A stretch of 56,315 nt of DNA, from contig WTBR01000088.1 of NCBI GenBank assembly GCA_013138975.1, positions 1 through 56,315 on the forward strand, in the 5' to 3' direction. The number at the start of each line of letters is the position of its first letter. Position 1 is the stretch's first letter. This DNA comes from Bacteroidales bacterium (GTDB lineage Bacteria; Bacteroidota; Bacteroidia; Bacteroidales; UBA12077). The position numbers and the translations under genes were made by a program. Below the pieces are notes generated by a model. The model had not been told where the DNA came from. It worked only from the letters and a program-made list of their open reading frames with translations, and made no database searches. Below are positions 42,779 to 52,200 of this stretch, piece by piece.

Positions 42779-44767
42779 TTACTTCTTTTCAAATGCAGCA
42801 ACACCCGAATCTAGAAATTCAATAAAATTCTCTATATCTAAGTTATGTCCTTGAGGCTCTACTAAATTATTACCATCAGTATCAACCAATACGTAATATG
42901 GCTGACTATTGATATTATATTTTGTAATCTGGAAATCCGCATTTACTTTACCGATACTCTTTTTTACTTTTCCATCATTTGTTGATGTTACCCATTCATT
43001 TTCAGGTAATTTAGTTCTATCATCAACATACAGTGCTATAACTAAATAATCATTCTGCAAACGCCTTAACACTTCAGGATCAGACCAAACCTTATTTTCC
43101 ATTTCTTTACAGTTTGCACAAGCATGTCCTTTAAAATCTAACAAAACAGGTTTGTTTAAATTCATTGCACAAGCCATTCCTTGCTCATAATCAAAGTATC
43201 CTTCCAGTCCGTGAGGTAAATGTAAAATATCACCATATTTTGGAGATTCACACAAAGATGTTGGTTCGGCATGTGTGTTGGAAACACTAACTAACTGCGA
43301 TTTTGAGATATCAAATTCTTGAGCTGATTTTGGTGGTATTAATGCTGAAACTGCATTTAAATCTGCACCAAACATTCCAGGTATTAAATATAAAGCTATT
43401 ACAAATGAAACCATAGCCATAATTAATCGAGGAACAGATATAAATGGTACATCGCTATCATGTGAGAATTTTAGTTTTCCTAATAAATATACTCCAAGTA
43501 ATATGAATATTACAATCCAAATTGCTAAGAATACATCTCTACTAATAATACCTAAATGATACGTTTGATCAATATTTGCAATAAATTTTAGTGAGAATGC
43601 TAATATAATAAATCCCAATACAACTTTTACAGAGTTCATCCATCCACCAGATTTTGGCATACTCTTTAACATTCTTGGGAATATAGCCAATAAAGTAAAT
43701 GGTAATGCAAATGCTAATCCAAAAGCAAACATACCCATTAAAGGTTCTAAAACATCTCCACCGGCAGCTTTAACTAACAATGCTCCCACAATTGGACCTG
43801 TACAACTAAACGAAACAATTACTAAAGTAAAAGCCATGAAAAATGATGCTAAGAAACCTCCTTTATCAACTTGCTGATCAGCTTTATTTGCTAATCCCGA
43901 AGGAAGAACTATTTCGAACATTCCAAAAAAGGATGCTGCAAAAGCTACAAATAATACAAAGAAAATAGTATTAGGAATCCAATGTGTACTTAAACCTGTT
44001 GTAAAATCTGCTCCTGCGCTGGTTAATGAAACTATTAAACCAACACTTGTATATAAAACAACAATGGAAATCCCAAATATCAAAGCCTTAATTATTGAAT
44101 TGATCTTTGATGATTGTCCTTGCATAAAGAATGAAACTGTCATTGGAATCATTGGAAAAACACAAGGCGTAAGTATTGCAGCTAAACCAAGTACAAATGA
44201 CAATGCTAAAAATCCCCAAAGAGATTTATTTTCATTTGATGTTTCAGTATCTGCTGCTGCTAATTCAACTTTTGGACTTAATGATTCTTCAACTGATGCT
44301 TGTGCACTTTTTACTCCCTTAACTTTCACTTTAAAATCAGGATTAAAATAAACACATTTATCTTCTTGACAAACCTGATATTCTATAGATCCTGTTATTA
44401 CAAAAGCTTCCTCTTTTAAAATTTTTATCTTCTGAACAAAAGTAGCTTTTTCACTAAAATACTTTACATTGATTTTAAAAACATCGTCAAACTCTTCTTC
44501 CGGCACAGGACTTTCAGTTGGTTTTCCAACTAATTCATACTTATCTGATTCATCAAAGAAGAAAGTTGTTCGAACCGGGCCTCCCTCATCAAAATATTGA
44601 GAATAAAGATGCCAGTGCATGTCAATATTTGCCTCAAATGTGATTTCAACAATTGCACCTTCGATTTTTTCACTCTTATTTTTCCATTTAACAGGATCTT
44701 CTAATTGAGCAAAAACACCGTAAGAAAAAACAAATAAAATACTTGCGATTAAAGCTATTCTTTTCAT
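42779..44767 (-). CDS. dsbD: Thiol:disulfide interchange protein DsbD (cytochrome c biogenesis type)
   Basis: 662 residues. A signal peptide (about 1-20, ending GVFA) leads to an N-terminal periplasmic domain (about 21-165, DsbDalpha-like). Eight membrane helices follow (from LWGFLALSFVLGLAAILTPC), with the redox cysteine in LTPCVFPMIP and a second in FSCTGPIVGALL. A C-terminal thioredoxin domain has CANC in GHACANCKEMEN. It carries reducing power from cytoplasmic thioredoxin to periplasmic proteins. It is alone on the minus strand, with a TAAATTTG promoter element at 44850-44857. Confidence 0.93.
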   Translation of the reverse strand: MKRIALIASILFVFSYGVFAQLEDPVKWKNKSEKIEGAIVEITFEANIDMHWHLYSQYFDEGGPVRTTFFFDESDKYELVGKPTESPVPEEEFDDVFKINVKYFSEKATFVQKIKILKEEAFVITGSIEYQVCQEDKCVYFNPDFKVKVKGVKSAQASVEESLSPKVELAAADTETSNENKSLWGFLALSFVLGLAAILTPCVFPMIPMTVSFFMQGQSSKINSIIKALIFGISIVVLYTSVGLIVSLTSAGADFTTGLSTHWIPNTIFFVLFVAFAASFFGMFEIVLPSGLANKADQQVDKGGFLASFFMAFTLVIVSFSCTGPIVGALLVKAAGGDVLEPLMGMFAFGLAFALPFTLLAIFPRMLKSMPKSGGWMNSVKVVLGFIILAFSLKFIANIDQTYHLGIISRDVFLAIWIVIFILLGVYLLGKLKFSHDSDVPFISVPRLIMAMVSFVIALYLIPGMFGADLNAVSALIPPKSAQEFDISKSQLVSVSNTHAEPTSLCESPKYGDILHLPHGLEGYFDYEQGMACAMNLNKPVLLDFKGHACANCKEMENKVWSDPEVLRRLQNDYLVIALYVDDRTKLPENEWVTSTNDGKVKKSIGKVNADFQITKYNINSQPYYVLVDTDGNNLVEPQGHNLDIENFIEFLDSGVAAFEKK

Positions 44768-44849
44768 AATTAAATTAAAGTTATATGATTTATTTAACGC
44801 TAAAAGTAATTGATTACTAATATTAGTTTACAATAAAATAATAAAACTC

Positions 44850-44857
44850 CAAATTTA
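44850..44857 (-). promoter_or_regulatory. -7 promoter element (TAAATTTG) of dsbD
   Basis: TAAATTTG on the minus strand matches TAnnTTTG, 82 bases before the ATG at 44767. No clear -33 TTTG was seen. Confidence 0.4.
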
Positions 44858-44953
44858 AGAATTAAGTACCAATATTAAAATATAATAACATATTTTAACA
44901 TATGTATATATGTAGAAGTTGAGAATTGTCTTTATTTCAATAAAAAATGGGAA

Positions 44954-46504
44954 TTAATCTTTAATAATTTCTCCATTATCATCAAAGAAATGAAATTCTA
45001 AAAATTGATATGAACCAACCGACTCAACAGCAATACTTTTCTTAAATTTAAAAAACCATTTCAATTTCTTTGAGAAAAGACCCTGTTTTATATAGCCTGC
45101 TATGTATGGATGTACTTTTAATTTAAGTTTCTTATAACTAGCCTCATTGATTAAAAAGCTAATATAGTTTTCAATATCATCAACCAATAAAACACTTGGA
45201 GTTATTTCTCCTGAGCCTTTACATGTTGGACATTTTTCCATTATTTCAATATTTAACTCAGGACGTACTCTTTGTCGAGTTATTTGCATCAAACCAAATC
45301 TGCTTAAGGGAAGTATATTATGCTTTGTTCTGTCAGCAGACATTGCTTCTTTCATTTTTTCAAAAACCCTTTGCTTGTTCTCAACTGTATGCATATCTAT
45401 AAAATCGACAACAATTATACCTCCCATATCCCGGAGTCTTAATTGTCTTGCAACTTCATGAGCAGCGGCTAAATTAACCTCTAAAGCATTTGATTCTTGA
45501 TCCTCTCCTAGTTTTGAGCGATTACCACTATTAACATCAATTACATGAAGTGCTTCAGTATGTTCAATAATTAAGTATGCTCCACTTTTAAACGAAACCG
45601 TTTTCCCAAAAGATGATTTTATTTGTTTATCAACACCATAATGACTAAATATGGGTAGTTCGCCATCGAAAAGTTTTACAATTTTACCTTTCTCAGGTGC
45701 AATAGTATTTATATACTCCTTAAGTTCTAAATAAGCAGCATCTTCATTTACAAAAATATTATTAAATGATCCATTTAAAACATCGCGTAAAACAGCTGAT
45801 GTTCTATTTAGTTCACTTATAACTAACCTTGGGATTTCTCCAAAAGTAATTTTATCAAAGGCTGTCTCCCATTTTTCAACAAGACTGCGAAGTTCCTGAT
45901 CTAAAACAGCAACCTTTTTACCTTCTGCAACAGTACGAACTATTACTCCAAAATTCTTAGGCTTAATACTTTCAATAAGCCTTTTTAATCTTTTTTTCTC
46001 TTCAGGAGTATCTATTTTTTGAGATATAGAAACTTTATCTGAAAATGGAATTAAAACTAAGTTTCTTCCTGCAATTGATATTTCAGAGCTTAATCGAGGA
46101 CCCTTTGTAGAAATAGGTTCCTTTGCTATCTGCACAAGTACTTGTTGACCTGATTTAAGGACATCCGTAATTTTTCCGTTCTTATCAATTTCAGGTTCAA
46201 TTTTGATTTTAGGAATAGACGGAGCCTTCCCTTTTCGTGACAATGAACTTTTTACATATTTGTTCAGTGTTCGAAATTGGGGTCCTAAATCAAGATAATG
46301 CAAAAAAGCATCCCTTTCATAGCCTACGTCTATAAACGCTGCATTGAGTCCCGGCATTATACGCTTTACCCTTGCTAGGTAAATATCTCCTACCGCGAAT
46401 TGTAGATTTCTCTTTTCTTTATTTAACTCAACAAGCTGCTTATTTTCTAATAAAGCTATGGCAATTTCAGAGGGAGTTACATCAATAACTAGTTCGGTAC
46501 TCAC
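44954..46504 (-). CDS. rng: Ribonuclease E/G family endoribonuclease
   Basis: 516 residues, the RNase G type without a long C-terminal scaffold. An S1 RNA-binding domain (about 35-125) starts GDIYLARVKRIMPGLNAAFIDVGYERDAFLH. The catalytic DNase I-like region has IDVNSGNRS and DFIDMHTVENKQRVF. A zinc-link follows in CPTCKGSG. It cleaves single-stranded AU-rich RNA and takes part in rRNA maturation and mRNA decay in the cytoplasm. It is next to the small ribosomal-type gene and HU on the same strand. Confidence 0.95.
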   Translation of the reverse strand: MSTELVIDVTPSEIAIALLENKQLVELNKEKRNLQFAVGDIYLARVKRIMPGLNAAFIDVGYERDAFLHYLDLGPQFRTLNKYVKSSLSRKGKAPSIPKIKIEPEIDKNGKITDVLKSGQQVLVQIAKEPISTKGPRLSSEISIAGRNLVLIPFSDKVSISQKIDTPEEKKRLKRLIESIKPKNFGVIVRTVAEGKKVAVLDQELRSLVEKWETAFDKITFGEIPRLVISELNRTSAVLRDVLNGSFNNIFVNEDAAYLELKEYINTIAPEKGKIVKLFDGELPIFSHYGVDKQIKSSFGKTVSFKSGAYLIIEHTEALHVIDVNSGNRSKLGEDQESNALEVNLAAAHEVARQLRLRDMGGIIVVDFIDMHTVENKQRVFEKMKEAMSADRTKHNILPLSRFGLMQITRQRVRPELNIEIMEKCPTCKGSGEITPSVLLVDDIENYISFLINEASYKKLKLKVHPYIAGYIKQGLFSKKLKWFFKFKKSIAVESVGSYQFLEFHFFDDNGEIIKD

Positions 46505-46614
46505 AGGTCCTTCTTCGTATTAGTAATACATTAGTTATATAAAACAACTTAAACCTAAAGAAGATATACTTCAATAGGTTCAAATTATCAATTTTTTAGA
46601 AAAAAAGTATTTTC

Positions 46615-46704
46615 TTACTTCTTTTTATGACGATTTTTTCTTAAACGTTTTTTTCGTTTATGAGTTGCCATCTTATGTCTTTTTCTTTTCTTACCGCTTG
46701 GCAT
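46615..46704 (-). CDS. 29-residue basic ribosomal-type protein (AURKAIP1/COX24-like)
   Basis: 29 residues from the ATG at 46704 to the TAA at 46615-46617: MPSGKKRKRHKMATHKRKKR followed by LRKNRHKKK. More than half of the residues are Lys or Arg. The sequence matches the small basic proteins of the COX24/AURKAIP1 family found in Bacteroidota, some of which are ribosomal components. It is likely to bind rRNA. The gene lies between HU and RNase G on the minus strand and is too short for usual gene finders. Confidence 0.8.
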   Translation of the reverse strand: MPSGKKRKRHKMATHKRKKRLRKNRHKKK

Positions 46705-46734
46705 AATATTAATTTTATAATTTGAATAATTTTA

Positions 46735-47022
46735 TTATCGTTTAACGTTACCTTTAACCTTAGTTACAAACCTCTTAGAAGGCTTGAATGAAGGAATGAA
46801 GTGCTCAGGAATAATTATTGTAGTATTCTTAGAAATATTCCTTGCAGTTTTTTCAGCACGCTTCTTAACGATAAAGCTACCAAAACCTCTTAAATAAACA
46901 TTCTTATCATTTACCAAAGAATCCTTTATTGTTTCCATAAAGGCTTCTACTGCTTTCTGAACAGTTATTTTCTCAATTCCTGTGTTTTTTGAAATTTCGT
47001 TAACGATATCTGCTTTTGTCAT
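46735..47022 (-). CDS. HU-family DNA-binding protein
   Basis: 95 residues. MTKADIVNEISKNTGIEKITVQKAVEAFM is the HU/IHF dimer helix pair, and VYLRGFGSFIVKKRAEKTAR leads to the DNA-grasping arm, followed by HFIPSFKPSKRFVTKV. The arm lacks the usual RNP proline motif at its tip and reads NISKNTTIIIP instead. It bends and compacts DNA in the nucleoid. It is divergent from mutY; a TATATTTG element lies at 47076-47083. Confidence 0.92.
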   Translation of the reverse strand: MTKADIVNEISKNTGIEKITVQKAVEAFMETIKDSLVNDKNVYLRGFGSFIVKKRAEKTARNISKNTTIIIPEHFIPSFKPSKRFVTKVKGNVKR

Positions 47023-47075
47023 TTTTTAAAAACTTTAATTATCAATAATTTAGATCATTTACTTATTTAGAACTG

Positions 47076-47083
47076 CAAATATA
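47076..47083 (-). promoter_or_regulatory. -7 promoter element (TATATTTG) of the HU gene
   Basis: TATATTTG on the minus strand lies 53 bases before the HU ATG at 47022. It is part of a divergent promoter region with mutY. Confidence 0.5.
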
Positions 47084-47093
47084 AATGTTTTCT

Positions 47094-47126
47094 TTTGATT
47101 AATAAAATACAATTCAGTTAAATTTG
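47094..47126 (+). promoter_or_regulatory. mutY promoter (TTTG / TAAATTTG)
   Basis: TTTG at 47094-47097 and TAAATTTG at 47119-47126 with a 21-bp spacer match the Bacteroidota consensus. They lie 33 bases before the mutY ATG. Confidence 0.65.
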
Positions 47127-47159
47127 TCAATTAATTGAAAATTATTTTGTTCTGCAATT

Positions 47160-48215
47160 ATGACAAATATAAGCCAACCACTTATAGAGTGGTATTCACG
47201 TAATAAAAGAGACCTTCCCTGGAGGGAAACAAAAAAACCGTATAACATCTGGGTATCAGAGATAATACTTCAACAAACAAGAGTAAATCAAGGAATTGAC
47301 TATTATTATAGGTTTATAAAAAAATACCCTGATTTAAAATCTCTTGCATCAACTCATATTGATGAATTATTAAAAGTATGGCAAGGGCTAGGTTATTATT
47401 CAAGAGCCAGAAACATGCATCATACGGCTCAATACCTTGTAAATAAAAACAAGGGGGTATTCTACTCGAATTACGATGATTTAATCAAATTAAAAGGCAT
47501 TGGCGATTACACAGCAAGCGCTATAGCATCAATTTCCTTTAATCAAGCAACACCTGTATTAGACGGAAATGTATATCGTGTTATTGCAAGAGTATATGGA
47601 ATAGCAGAATCAACTCAGGTAAAATCTGGTATAAATAAATTTAAGGAGATTCTAAATAAGTTAATTGCACATAAAAATCCAGGGGATTTTAATCAGGCGA
47701 TTATGGAATTCGGTGCTTTACAATGTGTCCCAAAAAATCCTGACTGCGAAAACTGCATTATTAAATCAGTTTGTTTTGCATATAATAAAGGACTGATTTC
47801 TGATTTGCCCGTTAAAAAACAAAAGGTAAAACAAAAGGTCAGATATTTTAACTATTTACATATTATATATAATGATAATACATTTATTGAAAAAAGAACT
47901 GAAAAAGATATTTGGAACTCCTTATACCAGTTCCCTCTTATAGAAACTAAAAAAGAATATTCTTTAATAGAATTACAAAAAAATAAAGATTGGCTTCAAA
48001 TTTTTGAAACCCTTAATCTTAATATTGAAAAAGAAGTATTTACTAAAAAACATATTTTATCTCATCAGGTATTAGTTGCTTGCTTTTATAAAATAAGAAT
48101 AATACAAACTACTGATTTTCTAATAAATAATTACCAATCAATTCCTTTAGCCAAACTCGATATCTATAGTATACCAAGGCTTATAGAAGAATACCTTGAA
48201 CATATTAACAAATGA
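47160..48215 (+). CDS. mutY: Adenine DNA glycosylase MutY
   Basis: 351 residues. The catalytic region has SEIILQQTRVNQG (catalytic Glu) and the helix-hairpin-helix LKGIGDYTASAIASISFN with the catalytic Asp in VLDGNVYRV. The 4Fe-4S cluster is CVPKNPDCENCIIKSVC (C-X6-C-X2-C-X5-C). The C-terminal NUDIX-like domain reads TFIEKRTEKDIWNSLYQFP. It removes adenine opposite 8-oxoguanine. It begins the run mutY-ssb-gldE-gldD, a gene order that is common in Bacteroidota. Confidence 0.96.
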   Translation: MTNISQPLIEWYSRNKRDLPWRETKKPYNIWVSEIILQQTRVNQGIDYYYRFIKKYPDLKSLASTHIDELLKVWQGLGYYSRARNMHHTAQYLVNKNKGVFYSNYDDLIKLKGIGDYTASAIASISFNQATPVLDGNVYRVIARVYGIAESTQVKSGINKFKEILNKLIAHKNPGDFNQAIMEFGALQCVPKNPDCENCIIKSVCFAYNKGLISDLPVKKQKVKQKVRYFNYLHIIYNDNTFIEKRTEKDIWNSLYQFPLIETKKEYSLIELQKNKDWLQIFETLNLNIEKEVFTKKHILSHQVLVACFYKIRIIQTTDFLINNYQSIPLAKLDIYSIPRLIEEYLEHINK

Positions 48216-48286
48216 TTTTTGCTATTGCCTATAATTCATTTTTTTTTTAACTTTACATTTTATTAATCAAAAATTAAAAGACCAAT

Positions 48287-48709
48287 ATGGGCATTAACAA
48301 AGTAATTTTAATCGGGAACGTTGGAAAAGATCCTGAAGTTAGACATTTAGACAGTGGAATTGCAGTAACTACATTTCCATTAGCAACAAGTGAAACGTAT
48401 AAAAACAAAGAAGGACAAAAAGTTACAAATACTGAGTGGCATAATGTAGTTCTTTGGAGAGGTTTAGCTGAAATTGCTGAAAAGTATGTAAAAAAAGGAA
48501 ATCCTTTATATATTGAAGGAAAAATAAGAACTCGTTCTTGGGATGATAAAGATGGTAATAAAAGGTATACTACCGAAATTGTTACTGACATTATGCAAAT
48601 GCTAGGATCTAAGCAAAGTAATGAAGATTCTGCTGCTACTGCTTCAGAAAGCACTACAGCTGTTGATATTGAAAATATCCCTGCTGGCGAAGACGATCTT
48701 CCTTTTTAA
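48287..48709 (+). CDS. ssb: Single-stranded DNA-binding protein
   Basis: 140 residues. The OB fold starts MGINKVILIGNVGKDPEVRH and continues TNTEWHNVVLWRGLAEIAEKYVKKG, then LYIEGKIRTRSWDDKDGNKRY. A short acidic linker leads to the tip DDLPF, which takes the place of DDIPF and binds partner proteins. It coats single-stranded DNA as a tetramer in replication and repair. It sits 71 bases after mutY and 24 before gldE. Confidence 0.96.
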   Translation: MGINKVILIGNVGKDPEVRHLDSGIAVTTFPLATSETYKNKEGQKVTNTEWHNVVLWRGLAEIAEKYVKKGNPLYIEGKIRTRSWDDKDGNKRYTTEIVTDIMQMLGSKQSNEDSAATASESTTAVDIENIPAGEDDLPF

Positions 48710-48733
48710 TTAAAAAAACCTAAACCACCAACA

Positions 48734-50059
48734 TTGGAACCCTCAGAACCATTCCCGTTAGCCCTTATAGTTAGCGTAAAAATAATATTTCAAACGAATG
48801 ATTTATTTATACTAATTAGCATTCTTACCACCTGTACATTGCTTCTAATTAAAGCAATATTAACAGGTGTAAGGATTGCGTATTTTAGTCTTAAACCTGA
48901 TCAAATAAAAAAAATTGAGCAGCAAAAAGATTATCGAAGTAAGCTAATAATAAAACATCTTAAAAATCCTAAAAAAACACTCGCAACATTAATTTTTACT
49001 AATACATTCATAAGTATATGTTTCATTGTTGCAATGGGCATATTCCTAAATTTAATATTCGATTTTACAAAATTTCCAATCACTGGATTTCTTATTCAGA
49101 TTTCAATAATTGCAACTTTATATTTATTATTTGGAAATATTGGACCTAAAACATTAGCAAATAACAAGCCTGAGCGTTTTTCAAAACGTTCTGCTATACT
49201 AGTGAACATTTTCGATAAGTTATTTCATCCTTTTTGCATGTTGCTCATCAAGCATACTAGTATAATTGATCAAGAACTAGCTACTGTAAAACAACATATC
49301 TCTTTAGATGATCTTTCACATGCCTTAAATCTTACAAAAAATCAAATTACTGAGGATGAAAATATTCTTAAAGGGATTGTTAAGTTTGGAAATATCGATG
49401 CTAAAGAAATAATGAAATCACGAGTTGATTTCTTTGCTATTGAAGATACAACTTTATTTAAAGATTTATTAACGAATGCGATTGAATCAGGACACTCAAG
49501 AATACCTATTTACACAGAAACCATTGACAATATTAAAGGTATATTATTTATAAAAGATCTTTTACCACATATTGAGAAAGACAATACATTTAAATGGCAA
49601 TCATTAATAAGAACTCCTCATCTTGTACCTGAAAATAAAAAAATTAACGTTTTACTTCAGGAGTTTCAGACAAACAAAATCCACATGGCTATTGTAATAG
49701 ATGAATATGGAGGCACAAGTGGTATAGTTACACTCGAAGATGTTATAGAAGAAATAGTTGGCGATATTGTTGATGAATCGGATGAAGAGGACGAAATAAT
49801 TTATTCTACAATAGATAAAAATACATATTTATTTGAAGGAAAAACACTCCTTAACGACTTTATAAAAATAGTTGATATTGAGGATGATTTATTTGATGAT
49901 GTAAAAGGAGATGCAGATACAATTGCTGGCCTAATTCTTGAACTAACAGGTGAAATCCCAGAGAAAAACAAAAAAATTGACTTTAAAAATCTTACCTTTA
50001 CAATCGAATCTGTTGATAAACGAAGGATTAAACAAATCAAGGTAACACTAAATAGTTAA
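48734..50059 (+). CDS. gldE: GldE-like CNNM/CorC-type membrane protein
   Basis: 441 residues. The start is a TTG at 48734, as no ATG precedes the first membrane segment. Four membrane segments (within residues 20-160) form a DUF21 region, followed by paired CBS domains (about 205-330; SGHSRIPIYTETIDNIKGIL, VIDEYGGTSGIVTLEDVIEEIVGDI) and a CorC-type C-terminal domain. This is the layout of hemolysin/CNNM proteins. The placement between ssb and gldD identifies it as gldE, a gliding-associated protein of Bacteroidota. Its exact role is not settled. Confidence 0.88.
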   Translation: MEPSEPFPLALIVSVKIIFQTNDLFILISILTTCTLLLIKAILTGVRIAYFSLKPDQIKKIEQQKDYRSKLIIKHLKNPKKTLATLIFTNTFISICFIVAMGIFLNLIFDFTKFPITGFLIQISIIATLYLLFGNIGPKTLANNKPERFSKRSAILVNIFDKLFHPFCMLLIKHTSIIDQELATVKQHISLDDLSHALNLTKNQITEDENILKGIVKFGNIDAKEIMKSRVDFFAIEDTTLFKDLLTNAIESGHSRIPIYTETIDNIKGILFIKDLLPHIEKDNTFKWQSLIRTPHLVPENKKINVLLQEFQTNKIHMAIVIDEYGGTSGIVTLEDVIEEIVGDIVDESDEEDEIIYSTIDKNTYLFEGKTLLNDFIKIVDIEDDLFDDVKGDADTIAGLILELTGEIPEKNKKIDFKNLTFTIESVDKRRIKQIKVTLNS

Positions 50060-50068
50060 TCAAACAAA

Positions 50069-50656
50069 ATGTATAAAAAGAGTATATTAGCATACATAAG
50101 TGTGTTTGTGATTTCTAGCCTCTTTATTATTAGCGGATGCAAGAAAAAGTATACCCCAAAACCTCGTGGTTATTTCAGAATAGATCTTCCAGAGAAAAAA
50201 TACCAAAAATTAGAAAGTAATTATCCATTTATATTTGACTATCCTAAATGCGCTATTATAAAAAAAGATAGTTCTACTTCATCAAAGAAATATTGGATAA
50301 ATATTGAATACCCGGAAATAAATGGGAAAATTCATATCAGCTATCTGGCAATTGATAATAATTTAAATCAAATACTGGAGGATACTCGAAAACTTGCATA
50401 CAAACATTCAATTAAAGCCGATGCTATTAATGAGAGAATGTATATTAAGCCCGAGAAAAAAGTATATGGAATATTATACGAAATTGAAGGGAATGCTGCT
50501 TCTTCAATGCAATTTTTTTTGACAGACAGTATAAATCATTATTTACGTGGAGCGTTATATTTTAATGTGAAACCTAACAAAGACTCACTAGCTCCTGTTA
50601 TAAAATTTGTTAAAGAGGATATTACTCTCTTAATTGAATCGTTTGAATGGAAATAA
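50069..50656 (+). CDS. gldD: GldD-like lipoprotein
   Basis: 195 residues with a lipoprotein signal (lipobox cysteine at about residue 24, ISGC-KKK). The mature part opens KPRGYFRIDLPEKKYQKL, the hallmark of GldD, a gliding motility lipoprotein of Bacteroidota, and has no membrane segment. The gene follows gldE by 9 bases and is followed by a phosphopantetheinyl transferase gene. Many non-gliding Bacteroidota keep it, so motility is not proven by its presence. Confidence 0.88.
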   Translation: MYKKSILAYISVFVISSLFIISGCKKKYTPKPRGYFRIDLPEKKYQKLESNYPFIFDYPKCAIIKKDSSTSSKKYWINIEYPEINGKIHISYLAIDNNLNQILEDTRKLAYKHSIKADAINERMYIKPEKKVYGILYEIEGNAASSMQFFLTDSINHYLRGALYFNVKPNKDSLAPVIKFVKEDITLLIESFEWK

Positions 50657-50667
50657 TTTAATTGAAA

Positions 50668-51300
50668 ATGGGATTAATATTAAAAGAACGGATTAAAAAA
50701 GATGTGAAATTTGGTCTTTGGGAAATAACTGAAGATTATGACACTCTTAGAAAAGATCTTTCCCTTGACGACGATGACATTGCTACTGTTGAGAACTTTA
50801 AAAATCATCAGCGAAAACTTGAATGGCTTAGTGTACGTATTCTTTTAAAAAGAATGCTTAATAAGGATACAAAAATTGTTTACGGCCCTGAACGAAAACC
50901 TTATCTACATAATAACTCTCATAACATTAGCATATCTCACTCGAAAAGCTTTACTGCAATTCTAATTAGCAAAAAACGAAGGGTTGGATTGGATCTTGAG
51001 TTTATGACAGATAAAATTCTGAGAATTGCTGATAAATTTTTACGTCCCGAAGAATTAGAAAATATTGAAAAAGATCAAGAGCTATACCACCTCTATTTAC
51101 ACTGGTGCGCCAAAGAGGCATTATATAAAATCTGTGATAAAGTAGAAATAAATTTTGTAACCAATTTAAACATTGAACCTTTTAAACCTAAACAAAACGG
51201 ATTAATGTCTGGAACGGTTAATAATAGTTATATGAATGAAAAATTTGTTTTAAATTATTTTACACTTAAGAATTATTCCATTGTTTTATGTTACAAGTAA
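50668..51300 (+). CDS. 4'-phosphopantetheinyl transferase-family protein
   Basis: 210 residues from the ATG at 50668; the TTG at 50662 would add two residues. Sfp-type signatures are present: NISISHSKSFTAILIS, RRVGLDLEFM with the metal-binding D and E, and LYLHWCAKEALYKI (Trp-x-x-Lys-Glu-Ala). It moves the phosphopantetheine group of CoA onto carrier proteins. It is in the gldE-gldD run with an 11-base gap. The natural carrier is unknown; acyl carrier protein is likely. Confidence 0.88.
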   Translation: MGLILKERIKKDVKFGLWEITEDYDTLRKDLSLDDDDIATVENFKNHQRKLEWLSVRILLKRMLNKDTKIVYGPERKPYLHNNSHNISISHSKSFTAILISKKRRVGLDLEFMTDKILRIADKFLRPEELENIEKDQELYHLYLHWCAKEALYKICDKVEINFVTNLNIEPFKPKQNGLMSGTVNNSYMNEKFVLNYFTLKNYSIVLCYK

Positions 51301-51343
51301 TTCTTATTAGTACTCTTTATTATTATTTTAAATAATTTCCAAT

Positions 51344-52075
51344 ATGATCTCACAATTAATTAGCCAAAGTGTTTTAAAAAAGCGAAAGCTTTTTGCTTTA
51401 CTTATTGATCCGGATAAACATACAACAGAATCTTTAAGTAAAGTAATTAAGAATACTAATGAATGCAAAGTTGATCTGATTTTTATTGGGGGAAGTTTAT
51501 TAAATAACGATATAGATAGAACACTAGAAATTATAAAATCGAATACCTCAATTCCTACTCTCCTTTTTCCCGGCAATTTGCTTCAGTTAACAAATAAAGC
51601 TGATGGTATTTTACTATTATCATTAATATCAGGACGAAACCCGGATCTATTGATTGGAAATCATGTTATTGCCTCGACACAAATTAAAAAAAGTAATTTA
51701 GAAGTATTGCCTACCGGATATATTTTAATTGAAGGAGGCAAAACAAGCTCTGTTGAGTATATGAGTAATACCAAACCTATCCCTGCTGAAAAGATTGATA
51801 TTGCTATTGCCACGGCTTTGGCTGGAGAAATGCTCGGACTAAAATATATTTATCTTGAAGCTGGTAGTGGTGCAAAAATATCTATTAACTCAGCTATAGT
51901 TAAAAGTGTGAAAGAAAATATTAGCATTCCTTTAATTGTTGGAGGCGGAATAAAAACTTCAAATGACATCAAAAGTATTATTGATGCTGGTGCAGATATA
52001 GTTGTTGTTGGCAATATTATTGAACAACAACCAGATATTTTACAGGAACTAGTTACAGCAGTTCATGAATATTAA
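51344..52075 (+). CDS. Geranylgeranylglyceryl/heptaprenylglyceryl phosphate synthase-family protein
   Basis: 243 residues, TIM barrel. LFALLIDPDKH at the start binds the polyprenyl phosphate end region, DLIFIGGSLLNND and FPGNLLQLTNKADGILLLSLISGRNPDLLIG follow, and GGGIKTSNDIKSIIDAGADIVVVGNIIEQ is the phosphate-binding end. It joins a polyprenyl diphosphate to glycerol-1-phosphate, the first step of ether-lipid head formation in archaea and of related lipids in some bacteria. It is 43 bases after the PPTase gene, and the two are likely in one operon. Confidence 0.88.
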   Translation: MISQLISQSVLKKRKLFALLIDPDKHTTESLSKVIKNTNECKVDLIFIGGSLLNNDIDRTLEIIKSNTSIPTLLFPGNLLQLTNKADGILLLSLISGRNPDLLIGNHVIASTQIKKSNLEVLPTGYILIEGGKTSSVEYMSNTKPIPAEKIDIAIATALAGEMLGLKYIYLEAGSGAKISINSAIVKSVKENISIPLIVGGGIKTSNDIKSIIDAGADIVVVGNIIEQQPDILQELVTAVHEY

Positions 52076-52200
52076 AATATTACTGTTTTGTTTTATCAAA
52101 TATTAAAAAACATTAACATTTTTATCTTTAAATTAAACCATAATTGCAAAATCTTGTCTATATTACATTCTTTTAAATTAAACAAGTTGTTGTAATTATT

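Noticed and set aside
48274..48654. 126-residue open frame opposite ssb
   Set aside because: It is antisense to a fully conserved ssb gene; serine and leucine runs only.
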